DNA of 14,201 nucleotides from Candidatus Parcubacteria bacterium (lineage in GTDB: Bacteria; Patescibacteriota; Minisyncoccia; Phycocordibacterales; SBAW01). Under the pieces are notes generated by a model. The model ran no database searches. It saw only the letters and a program-made list of their open reading frames with translations, and was not told where the DNA came from. Positions within the stretch are counted from its first letter, which is position 1. Each line of letters begins with the position of its first letter. The DNA lies in NCBI GenBank assembly GCA_014379165.1, contig JACMMG010000033.1:1-14201 (forward strand), read 5' to 3'. Below are positions 6,964 to 13,768 of the stretch, in pieces. The translations under genes were made by a program, and so were the position numbers.

Positions 6964-7839
6964 TTACTCGGTCGGAGCAGCCGGCTCTTTAGGAGTCTCC
7001 TCGTCCGGTGTTTGATTCATCGTAGGATCAAGTGTTTCGTCTGTCATTATAGTTTCATTATTTTGTAATACTTCAGCTTGACTCTCTTCCTGCTCCGGTA
7101 CAACCGGGGCAGGTGCTTCTTCCTCCGGTATAAGGGAAGATGTCTGAGCTTCAGATGAAGACCCAGTACCTTCTTCACCTGTAGGAGGTAATGGCGTAGC
7201 TGCTTGCTCGAGAGGAAAACTCACATTTTGCACAGTGAATGAATGTGTTTTTTCATCCGTGAAGACCTTCTCTACGGTTTCATTTGTACTTTCGGCATAC
7301 ACGCGAACTTGCACTTCCCCTTCGCATATCGCGTTGTACGCGAGCGAAGAGCCCTCCGGTACCGAGACCGTAAAACTCCACCACCCGCTTTCGCTCATTG
7401 GAGGCGAAAGGAAATTAAGAAGCGGCCCGGTGTATGTATATTCGCCAAAGGTAGCTTCTAAGGTGAGGTCTTCACAGCCGGCAGGATTTTGTGCGTTCAG
7501 AAAAGCACGTACTTGGTAGAGAACCGGGAGCGTACTTTCCTCGGTATTTATTCCTACCTCAAAAGAAGTGCTTCCCTGCGTTGGCAACGCTCGCAAAGTA
7601 GCGAGTGGAGAAGGCTCATTTCCGGAAACTCCTGCGGCGAGGAACACTTCTACACCTCCCGCCTCGAGTCGGTTATTAAAGGAAGTTTCCACTTCCGCAT
7701 AATAAGAGACCGTGCTCCCCAGTTGGGCAAGCCCAAGAAGAAGTGCAAGTACAACACTTGCAACACTTAGTATTTTTACCAGCGAGACGCTAATCGACTC
7801 GCGGTCTGTGGGGTTTGATTGGGATTTCATGTGAAGCAT
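6964..7839 (-). CDS. TasA/camelysin-related surface protein with acidic tail (possible TapA-like accessory)
   Basis: A 291-residue protein, last gene of the SipW/TasA-like operon. After a 20-residue cytoplasmic start comes a hydrophobic segment (about 21-45). STVSYYAEVETSFNNRLEAG then follows, aligned with the cleavage-site region of the three larger proteins (TGAFFSDSETSTGNTFSAG). It is thus a diverged member of the same SipW-dependent class. Residues about 90-205 look like a beta-sandwich with two cysteines (C122, C172) that may pair. Residues 211-291 are Pro/Glu/Thr-rich, acidic and probably disordered. By analogy with Bacillus tapA-sipW-tasA it may be an anchor or assembly factor. The start (or the Met three codons later, 7830) lies inside sipW, overlapping its end by up to 50 bases with no ribosome binding site. 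No later in-frame Met precedes the hydrophobic segment. Confidence 0.7.
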   Translation of the reverse strand: MLHMKSQSNPTDRESISVSLVKILSVASVVLALLLGLAQLGSTVSYYAEVETSFNNRLEAGGVEVFLAAGVSGNEPSPLATLRALPTQGSTSFEVGINTEESTLPVLYQVRAFLNAQNPAGCEDLTLEATFGEYTYTGPLLNFLSPPMSESGWWSFTVSVPEGSSLAYNAICEGEVQVRVYAESTNETVEKVFTDEKTHSFTVQNVSFPLEQAATPLPPTGEEGTGSSSEAQTSSLIPEEEAPAPVVPEQEESQAEVLQNNETIMTDETLDPTMNQTPDEETPKEPAAPTE

Positions 7840-8398
7840 ATTGTCGCTGCAGTCTTGTTCCTTGGCTTCCTCGGCCAGGCCTTCCCCGGCGAGAGCGAAG
7901 CAGAACTCTCACTTCACGCACTATCTTGCTGATCTCTTCAAATATTATGAGCAATGCCGGTATTCCGACCAGAAGCGCAAAACCTAATGGTTTTTTTGCG
8001 AAGTCGAGCACATACCCGACATACGGAATGGTGAATATCACCTTACCGTCAATGTCCTGCCTCCGGATCGCAGCAGGGTCCGGAGCGTCGTTGGCATCCC
8101 CTTTGGTAGTGAATGTTTGGGACGCTCCTTCTCCTTGCGTATCCACAATGCGGTGCGTTGTGGGTATCTGCACTTTTGTATCGGGGCCGAAGGTAATCAC
8201 GTCGCCTACCCCGTAAGAAGAAGCGGGCTTAATAAGCACGATACTTCCTACATGGATCGACGGTTCCATCGAACCCGACTTCACTACTTTTACTTCCGCT
8301 GCGCCCGGGATCGGCATGAGCGAGCTCACTAAGAGCAGCCCGATACTGACAACCGCCGCAAGAAACGTGTAGTAGAGAATATTGAAGAGAACTTTCAT
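7790..8398 (-). CDS. sipW: SipW/ER-type signal peptidase I
   Basis: A 202-residue membrane serine protease. Helix 1 (about 7-28) leads to the catalytic box VVKSGSMEPSIHVGSIVLIK with nucleophile S43. The second box, VQIPTTHRIVDTQ, has His82 where bacterial-type (LepB) enzymes have Lys, which marks the archaeal/ER/SipW type. The third box TTKGDANDAPDPAAI is near 97-111. A second membrane helix lies near 138-153. A C-terminal Arg-rich tail of about 40 residues (RSRRGRPGRG and on) is expected in the cytoplasm. It lies directly downstream of three proteins with SipW-type signal sequences and upstream of a fourth, so it is very likely their processing enzyme. The start is 21 bases after the preceding stop, without a Shine-Dalgarno sequence. 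The symbol indicates type, not proven orthology. Confidence 0.92.
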   Translation of the reverse strand: MKVLFNILYYTFLAAVVSIGLLLVSSLMPIPGAAEVKVVKSGSMEPSIHVGSIVLIKPASSYGVGDVITFGPDTKVQIPTTHRIVDTQGEGASQTFTTKGDANDAPDPAAIRRQDIDGKVIFTIPYVGYVLDFAKKPLGFALLVGIPALLIIFEEISKIVREVRVLLRSRRGRPGRGSQGTRLQRQYASHEIPIKPHRPRVD

Positions 8399-8419
8399 GC
8401 ACTAGTACATTGTTAGTGT

Positions 8420-9874
8420 TTATTGAGCGTCTACAGCAACAATCGGAGTGCAGATCTGTCCGTACACGCGCACGTCGTCAAGGAATGAACCGAGCGAATT
8501 CGCTGTACCCAAGTCGGTAAACGAAATTTGCGTCGATGTCGTCGTCGCAGTGAAGGTAAAGCTGCGCTCGGTCCACGCAATCGGACCTCCGCCACCTGCG
8601 GTCGGTCCTGTTGTGTCGCCTACAATACCGCCCGCACGCGCTTCGACATTATTTTCTGAATCGGGCGTCGAAGGCCGCGGCGCAAATTTGTAATGCACTT
8701 CGTATTGCTTGCCAGCGACGGTCGCTAGGTTTTGGTAGATGGTGACCGATGCTGGCTCGCCGTTGCCAGGGTCGCTTGGGCCACCCCAGTCGGTATCGAG
8801 CTCAACATACTGGTCGCCTTCAGAAGCCGCACCTAACACTCCCTCGTGGAATTCAAGGTTAGCGATTTCAGGACGATTTTGCGCACCGAAGGTTGCCGGT
8901 ATATCACTGCGCCATAGTACGTTCCATGTGCCTGCTGGAGATGGAAAGATATCCCACTGTGCTCCGTTTGTTACTTCAGGAGTCTCGAAGCCGCTGTTGG
9001 GTACAAGGGTTACGTCAGTATTGATGACGCAATTTTCTCCCGGTGCGCATAGGAAGCCCGGGTTGTTGCGCGACTGCGTTGCAGAGAAGCTGACATCCGC
9101 AGTGACACTGTCTGTTTGTGTTTCATTGCCGAGCCCTGCACCACTGCAGGTATATCCGCCGTCTTCAGGCGTTGCTTGGCCTGTTGAGCTCGGCGATGGT
9201 GCGTTTGCCGGGTTATCCGGACCCGAGTAGCTGCCAGGCACAAGGGGCGAGCCCGCAATTGCGCCAAAGCACCATGCTTTGCCAATGTAGAGCGTTTCGT
9301 CTCCCGGCGCTGGGCCTGGAGTCGTCTCCCAAATATTTGTTGCAGAGTCGGCAAGAGCTACGGTTGCTGTTTGGCCAACGGCAAGTGCACCAAGCGGACC
9401 GGAAGAGATAACCTCTTCGTCCGTTTCAAGCACGTTGTCGCCGTCGTCGGCCCACCAGATAAAGTTGACCGCATCGGCCAACTCGCCCTGGCCCACGCCG
9501 GTGTCTGTGTCTACCGCAGTTTCTGGTTCGGTAGGCTCGTTATCGTCGTCGCTTGTGAGCGTAACGTTTGCACACAAGTAAGCGTCGTTAGTGAACACGT
9601 GGAGGCTTATCGTATCTTCGCCATAATCGCCCGGTTTAAGGTCAATAAAGTCGAAGAACTTCTGTATTGTCAGGTCAACAAGCTCCCATGTAGTGCCCGC
9701 ATTGAGGACACCGTTGTAGTAGCTTTCGTTGTCGACCTTAAGGTCTATCGCACCGGCGCTGAAGGTATTGCCCGTCGACGTCTCTGAGTCAGAGAAGAAC
9801 GCGCCCGTAGCGCCCACGTAGACCGCGGCGAGAGCAAACACAACGAGCGTCGAACTTAGGAGTATTCTTTTCAT
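8420..9874 (-). CDS. TasA/camelysin-like secreted protein with DUF642-like C-terminal module
   Basis: A 484-residue protein. MKRILLSSTLVVFALAAVYVG is followed by ATGAFFSDSETSTGNTF, the form of SipW-cleaved TasA/camelysin precursors, with cleavage expected near TGA/FFSD. IDLKVDNESY (43-52) and DLKPGDYGEDTISLH (78-92) correspond to TasA's GTLDL and LSNLKPGD regions. The N-terminal module (to about 280) has conserved cysteines C101, C202, C243 and C276 and an acidic loop WADDGDNVLETDEE near 141-154. From NSGFETPE (293) to the end it resembles a DUF642-type galactose-binding beta-sandwich: YVELDTDW, then IYQNLATVAGKQYEVHYKF, then SFTFTATTTSTQISF and SFLDDVRVYG. This suggests carbohydrate or surface binding. 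It has no C-terminal membrane anchor. It is third in the operon, directly before the peptidase. Confidence 0.85.
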   Translation of the reverse strand: MKRILLSSTLVVFALAAVYVGATGAFFSDSETSTGNTFSAGAIDLKVDNESYYNGVLNAGTTWELVDLTIQKFFDFIDLKPGDYGEDTISLHVFTNDAYLCANVTLTSDDDNEPTEPETAVDTDTGVGQGELADAVNFIWWADDGDNVLETDEEVISSGPLGALAVGQTATVALADSATNIWETTPGPAPGDETLYIGKAWCFGAIAGSPLVPGSYSGPDNPANAPSPSSTGQATPEDGGYTCSGAGLGNETQTDSVTADVSFSATQSRNNPGFLCAPGENCVINTDVTLVPNSGFETPEVTNGAQWDIFPSPAGTWNVLWRSDIPATFGAQNRPEIANLEFHEGVLGAASEGDQYVELDTDWGGPSDPGNGEPASVTIYQNLATVAGKQYEVHYKFAPRPSTPDSENNVEARAGGIVGDTTGPTAGGGGPIAWTERSFTFTATTTSTQISFTDLGTANSLGSFLDDVRVYGQICTPIVAVDAQ

Positions 9875-9908
9875 GATTTCTGATAATTGTTAGAGATCGG
9901 GAACGTTA

Positions 9909-11198
9909 TTAGATGCTCACACCTGTTACAGAGACATTGTCGATGTAGCCGTGGCTGGTGCTGTGGCTACCCACAAAGCTGAATCGCACCTTAACACTTG
10001 CTTTGTTGTCGGCCGAGGGTGAGAGGTTCCATGTTTTGGTTGTCCAGCCACTCTCTGTGGTTACTGTCTCAAGCGGCGGCGCCACCCACGAACTGCCGCC
10101 ATTAACCGAGTACTCAACTTTGAGCGAGAGCGGAGTGACAGGTCCTCCGGTGTCGTCGAGCTTGCGGTCGTACTTGAGCGTAATAGTTTTGTAGCCGGTT
10201 GTTTTTATGCTCGCGGTTGTCCAAGAGTCTGTGTCGTTGCCCCAAAACTCTTCGTAAATAGTGCACTCGTTGCCGTGGCTTCCGTACGACTTGTTATGCA
10301 AGTCATCATGCTCATCGCACCCGTTGAAGTCCTCAGAGTAGAGGGTTGAGGTCGAGACAGGCGGTGTTGAGGTGCCTGCTACCTGCCCCGAGCAGAGGAA
10401 CGCGCTGTTGCTGCGCGACTGTGCTACGAGGAACTGTACGTTCGCCTTGATGCCGTCGCTTTGCACTATGTTGCCCACGTTTTGCCCGGCACAGCTAAAG
10501 CCGGTGCCACGCACGAGTGGGCCATTGGTGCTGTTTGTTTTTTTGCCTTGCCCATCTTGGGTCTTGGGGGCGGTACTCATCGCGCCAAAGCACCACGCTT
10601 TGCCGATGTACTTAACCGTGTTTGCAGTAATAGGTCCGCTGCCACCCCAGATGTTGGTCGAGGCGTCGGCAAGCGGCCAGTTGAGGCCGAGGAAGATGTC
10701 TTTAGCCCACCCGGACTTAAAGATCTGCTCCCCTACCTCATACACATTGTCGCCGTCGTCCGCCCAGAAGTTGAAGAACAAGTTGTTTTGCAGTTCGCCG
10801 TCGTTGGTACCTGCAGTTGGGTCGACGAGTGTCTCAGGTTCGTTTTGCCCGTTTTCCGGAGTCCCTGTCATGGCGATGTTCATGCATGCCCACGCGTTGT
10901 TTGTGTTTACGTGGAGGGAAATAGTATCTTCGCCGATGTCACCAGGTTTGAGATCCAAGAAGTTGAAGAAGAGTTTGCCTGCAAGGCTCGAGAGCGACCA
11001 CGACGTAGAGGTGCTCATAACGAGCACCCCGTCGTTGTTGGTTACGTAACTTTCGTTGTCTACGAGGAGGTCTATAACACCGGTCGCAAAGGTGTTGCCG
11101 GTCGATGTTTCGATATCTCCCAGGAACGCCCCAGTCCCGCCAGCGAGTATCGCGCCAGCGAAGACAATGGAGCCTAAACTAAGGAGAATTTTTTTCAT
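9909..11198 (-). CDS. TasA/camelysin-like secreted protein with jelly-roll-like C-terminal module
   Basis: A 429-residue paralogue. The signal region is MKKILLSLGSIVFAGAILAG plus GTGAFLGDIETSTGNTFATG. The shared module follows, with IDLLVDNESY, FLDLKPGDIGEDTISLH, FWADDGDNVYEVGE and YIGKAWCFGA, and cysteines C105, C203, C236 and C269. From about residue 285 the sequence differs from its neighbours: LYSEDFNGCDEHDD (with an extra pair, C294 and C312), then ITLKYDRKLDD, LSLKVEYSVNGGSSW, TTKTWNLSPS and VKVRFSFVGSHS, ending HGYIDNVSV. That pattern is typical of jelly-roll, MAM- or proprotein-convertase-P-like beta-sandwiches in secreted proteins, which often bind sugars or protein partners. The exact family is not recognised. 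It is second in the operon, 39 bases after the previous stop. Confidence 0.83.
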   Translation of the reverse strand: MKKILLSLGSIVFAGAILAGGTGAFLGDIETSTGNTFATGVIDLLVDNESYVTNNDGVLVMSTSTSWSLSSLAGKLFFNFLDLKPGDIGEDTISLHVNTNNAWACMNIAMTGTPENGQNEPETLVDPTAGTNDGELQNNLFFNFWADDGDNVYEVGEQIFKSGWAKDIFLGLNWPLADASTNIWGGSGPITANTVKYIGKAWCFGAMSTAPKTQDGQGKKTNSTNGPLVRGTGFSCAGQNVGNIVQSDGIKANVQFLVAQSRSNSAFLCSGQVAGTSTPPVSTSTLYSEDFNGCDEHDDLHNKSYGSHGNECTIYEEFWGNDTDSWTTASIKTTGYKTITLKYDRKLDDTGGPVTPLSLKVEYSVNGGSSWVAPPLETVTTESGWTTKTWNLSPSADNKASVKVRFSFVGSHSTSHGYIDNVSVTGVSI

Positions 11199-11237
11199 GT
11201 CTTGATTGCTGTAATTCGGAAGAATCTGGAACGAGAA

Positions 11238-12806
11238 TTAGATTTCGAAGTCGTAGTTAGTACCGTCGAACTCGATCGAAGAGACGAAGTTCGTAGCAGC
11301 AGCAGGTCCCGGTTGTCCTGTGCGGACACCGAGGAATGAACCTGTTGCAAAGCTGCTTCCGAGAATATTTGCAGCTGGGAATGCAGCAAGTATAGAGGCC
11401 CACGAACGATACTCTGTGGTATTACCATCTGGCCAAGTGTTGTCATCGCTAGTTGCCGCAATGTTGTCCGGACCGTTAGCGAATCGCGACCATCTCCATG
11501 TACTTGCCATTGCATCTACAGTAGTCCAAGTAGCCGCTGCAAGTGCAGGGTTACCGCCACTTCCCGGCTGCATAGTTAGACGACCCTGGAATCCAGGACC
11601 AACCGTTGTGGTTGCGAAGTCAACATTGAACTGGATAAACGGTGTGTCGCTATCTGCTGTTGCATCATAGACGCGGAACTTAAGTGAACTGATGGTGTTG
11701 AGAACATCTCCAAACTGACCTGTAGCAATGTTGTAGCGAGGATTAACTCCTGTATCGAGGAGCATTTTTGCACCCTCTTCACCTGCTACTAGCTCCATAT
11801 GGTTTTGACCGCCCGTACCACTAAACTGGTCAATGGTCATGACGGTGTCATTGGTGTCATTGTAGAAGAACCAATTTCCTGCTATTGCACCGGCAGTAGT
11901 CGTTGCAAGATCAGCTTGATTTATTTCATTTGGATTATTCGGAGGGGTTGTTGAACCAGTGCTTGTACCTACAAACGTCGGGAGGCTTGCGCAGGTGAAC
12001 TGTCCATTGTTACGAGCTTGTTCAGCGTAGAACGAAACATCTATAACTACACCGTCAGTCTGAGCAGTGTTTTGGTTTCCTGTACCGCTGCAGGTAAAGC
12101 CCGTGCCGCGAACAAGCGGACCATTTGTGTTAGTAAGTGTATCTCCTATTCCGTCTTGTGCGATCGGTGCAGGAGTCAATGTTCCTACGCACCATGCCTT
12201 TGCTACAAAGCGTGTAGAACCTGCGGCTGTAACAGTTGTGGTTCCAACTTGGCTCCATGTACCGTTAAAGATAGTGCTTGCAGGGCCGGTGAGAGCTGTA
12301 ATTTGTGTTTCTCCTACTTCATACACATTGTCGCCATCGTCGTTCCAGAAAGAGAAGTTGAGGAAGTTCTGGAGTTCGCCGTTGTCGCCATTTGCGGGGC
12401 CCAGATCACCTGCATCGGTTTCCGGATCTACAAGAGTATTTTCCGGGGTTGCAGTAAGGTCGGCTGCCATACAAGCGAAAGCATCATTGCTTCCTGCATG
12501 GATAGAAATAGTGTCCTCGCCAATGTCTCCTGGCTTTACATCTGTAAAGCTAAAGAAGAGCTGATTAGTAAGGTTGCTCATTGCCCATGAGTTTCCTGGG
12601 CTTGCTACAAGTGCGCCTGTTGAGGTGCTAGTAACATAGCTTTCGTTGTCGATTTGAAGGTCGATATCTCCTGCTGAGAACGTGTTACCTGTTGAAGTTT
12701 CTGTATCGCTAAAGAATGCTCCTGTTGCACCCCACGCAATTGCGCCTACGAAGGCAAGCATACCGAGGCTTATGAGAATTCTCTTAAAACTTATTGCACT
12801 AGTCAT
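11238..12806 (-). CDS. TasA/camelysin-like secreted protein with lectin-like C-terminal module, first gene of the operon
   Basis: A 522-residue paralogue. The N-terminus is extended (MTSAISFKRILISLG) before the hydrophobic segment and WGATGAFFSDTETSTGNTFSAG. Shared motifs are IDLQIDNESY, FTDVKPGDIGEDTISIH, FWNDDGDNVYEVGET and FVAKAWCVGT, with cysteines C112, C206, C239 and C272. TNGPLVRGTGFTC (227-239) is nearly identical in the next gene, so these two are the closest pair. After a Thr/Pro/Asn linker (281-295), residues about 300-522 form a different beta-rich module: GNWFFYNDTNDT, SSLKFRVYDATADSDTPFIQ, GRLTMQPGSGG, then FLGVRTGQPG and SIEFDGTNYDFEI. It looks like a concanavalin/lectin-like sandwich whose family I cannot name. 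If the genes form one transcript, it is the first and perhaps the most abundant product. Confidence 0.85.
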   Translation of the reverse strand: MTSAISFKRILISLGMLAFVGAIAWGATGAFFSDTETSTGNTFSAGDIDLQIDNESYVTSTSTGALVASPGNSWAMSNLTNQLFFSFTDVKPGDIGEDTISIHAGSNDAFACMAADLTATPENTLVDPETDAGDLGPANGDNGELQNFLNFSFWNDDGDNVYEVGETQITALTGPASTIFNGTWSQVGTTTVTAAGSTRFVAKAWCVGTLTPAPIAQDGIGDTLTNTNGPLVRGTGFTCSGTGNQNTAQTDGVVIDVSFYAEQARNNGQFTCASLPTFVGTSTGSTTPPNNPNEINQADLATTTAGAIAGNWFFYNDTNDTVMTIDQFSGTGGQNHMELVAGEEGAKMLLDTGVNPRYNIATGQFGDVLNTISSLKFRVYDATADSDTPFIQFNVDFATTTVGPGFQGRLTMQPGSGGNPALAAATWTTVDAMASTWRWSRFANGPDNIAATSDDNTWPDGNTTEYRSWASILAAFPAANILGSSFATGSFLGVRTGQPGPAAATNFVSSIEFDGTNYDFEI

Positions 12807-12874
12807 TTGTAATTTTCATTTAACTACTATTTTTAATTTCGTTTGCAAGGGGCAGTGAGCTCTCGACCATGCTC

Positions 12875-12953
12875 AACAAAAAGGGGTCGCCCATCTGCGC
12901 GGCTAGACTTTGACATCCGGACGCGCGGAAAGGCGGCCCTTTTTAGGGACCCC
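12875..12953 (-). ncRNA. Possible structured RNA or attenuator in the leader of the TasA-like operon
   Basis: On the minus strand a 71-base segment is closed by GGGGTC (12948-12953) and GACCCC (12883-12888). It contains a small CCCT-AAAA-AGGG hairpin and a second arm, GCGCG paired with CGCGC. It is followed at once by TTTTTGTT (12875-12882). A closing stem plus U-run looks like a terminator, so it may be a small RNA with its own end or a leader element controlling read-through into the downstream genes. It is not a tRNA: no T-loop consensus or anticodon arm can be drawn. I do not recognise a known riboswitch core. Confidence 0.4.
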
Positions 12954-13055
12954 GTTGCAATTCGTTGGAAACACAGTACCCATGTTGTGTATTCCGATTC
13001 GAGCTATGAGTAATATGAACGCAAACAGAACAATAGAACATGTGCCCTGTCATGG

Positions 13056-13096
13056 TTCATGAAATTGTTCCTGCACAATGCAGACGCTTTCATGAA
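13056..13096. repeat. Two TTCATGAA palindromes, 33 bp centre to centre
   Basis: Perfect 8-bp palindromes lie at 13056-13063 and 13089-13096, the second extending to TTTCATGAAA (13088-13097). A spacing of about three helical turns puts them on the same DNA face, which would suit a dimeric regulator binding at two sites. They lie about 250 bp upstream of the first TasA-like gene. An operator role is inference. Confidence 0.35.
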
Positions 13097-13144
13097 AACT
13101 GACGAAGTAAGCGTACCAGGCGCAAAGTGAAGAACAACTTAAGC

Positions 13145-13209
13145 TGTGGAAAATTTTGTGGTTAAGTGTGTGGAAAACTCATGCGGCAACGTTAATAACG
13201 TGTGCACAA
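13145..13209 (+). repeat. DnaA-box-like nonamer cluster
   Basis: TGTGGAAAA occurs at 13145-13153 and 13169-13177, 24 bp apart in the same orientation. Its complement TTTTCCACA fits the DnaA box consensus TTWTNCACA exactly. TGTGCACAA at 13201-13209 misses it by one base. AT-rich DNA follows from about 13218 to 13290. This combination is seen at replication origins, but no dnaA, dnaN or rpmH gene is in the window. Chance occurrence or another protein's site is also possible. Confidence 0.35.
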
Positions 13210-13283
13210 GTCACTGCGAAATATTTTCCCTACTGCGGTCAATATAGATTTCTAAAATTTTCTGTGTGCTTGACATCAATTTG

Positions 13284-13316
13284 AAAAAGAAAAAAGCTCC
13301 CGCGCGTGACGGAAGC
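13284..13316 (-). terminator. Intrinsic terminator of the small secreted-protein gene
   Basis: On the minus strand GCTTCCG (13310-13316) pairs with CGGGAGC (13296-13302), including one G-U pair, around a seven-base loop. TTTTTTCTTTTT follows. It lies about 48 bases after the stop of the gene at 13364. Confidence 0.8.
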
Positions 13317-13363
13317 CTGATGTCGAAGCCGAACGAGAGTAGCTGCAGAATTATGGGGGTCGA

Positions 13364-13762
13364 TTAGCTCTCTTCAAAAATCGTCACAAGGAGGGCGGTG
13401 AATTGCACGACGAAACCCCCTGTCAGAACGGTGTTCTCGGACATCAACTGGCCGTAAATCACGACGCGCCGGATATCCCACCGCCCAACGAGATTCGTCA
13501 CTTCCCCCTGCGATACCGGATCGACAACCATGAAGTAAACCCCGTGCATGCACGCGTTGCTCTTGTGCGCCTCGGTGTTGACCCTTTTCATAGCTTCAGG
13601 GGCGTTTTTTCCGTCCCACAGTTCGATGAAGCGAAGGACTTGGCTTTTTTCATCACAGGCCACGGTCCTCACCATTCTCCGGTCAGCAGACGCAGACGAA
13701 ATGGCACCGAACATGGTCGCCAGTGCCGCCAACGCAACAAAAAACTGACGAAGTTTCCGCAT
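13364..13762 (-). CDS. Small Sec-secreted protein of unknown function
   Basis: A 132-residue protein with a textbook signal peptide: basic start MRKLRQ, hydrophobic FFVALAALATMFGAI, and a cleavage site SASA/DRR after residue 26. The mature part (about 106 residues) is a mixed sequence with two cysteines, C36 (TVACDEKS) and C71 (NACMHGVYFMVV), which could form a disulfide after export. A hydrophobic C-terminal stretch (GGFVVQFTALLVTIF) reads more like beta strands than a membrane anchor. No family is recognised. The start is well supported: GGAGG at 13769-13773 with six-base spacing, and a sigma70-type promoter upstream at 13839-13867. It is monocistronic with its own terminator. Nothing nearby tells its role beyond being extracellular. 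Confidence 0.75.
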   Translation of the reverse strand: MRKLRQFFVALAALATMFGAISSASADRRMVRTVACDEKSQVLRFIELWDGKNAPEAMKRVNTEAHKSNACMHGVYFMVVDPVSQGEVTNLVGRWDIRRVVIYGQLMSENTVLTGGFVVQFTALLVTIFEES

Positions 13763-13768
13763 CTTAGA

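Larger units (their letters stand above)
12807..13363. other. 557-bp signal-rich intergenic region without a convincing gene
   Basis: No reading frame here has a plausible start, family motif or useful length. The part next to the TasA-like operon (12807-12874) is its proximal leader and has no clear ribosome binding site or promoter. Beyond it lie, in order, a foldable element with a U-run (12875-12953), two TTCATGAA palindromes (13056-13096), a cluster of DnaA-box-like nonamers (13145-13209), an AT-rich stretch (13218-13290), and the terminator of the next gene (13284-13316). Confidence 0.8.

Noticed and set aside
7177..7191. LPPTG in the acidic tail of the accessory protein (residues 217-221), like a sortase signal
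   Set aside because: About 70 hydrophilic acidic residues follow with no hydrophobic segment or basic end, so it does not have the layout of a sortase substrate.
10372..11177. Long open frames on the plus strand opposite the second TasA-like gene (225 and 238 residues)
   Set aside because: They are antisense to a gene with clear family motifs, have odd compositions, and arise from its codon bias. Similar plus-strand frames at 8739-9230 and 12018-12590 were left out for the same reason.
12883..12953. A tRNA of about 71 bases
   Set aside because: The size fits and the ends pair, but neither strand shows a T-loop GTTCGA-type sequence, a D-arm or a plausible anticodon arm.
13270..13275. A perfect TTGACA on the plus strand as a -35 box
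   Set aside because: No -10 like sequence lies 16-18 bases downstream; the A-rich stretch there belongs to a minus-strand terminator, and no plus-strand gene follows.
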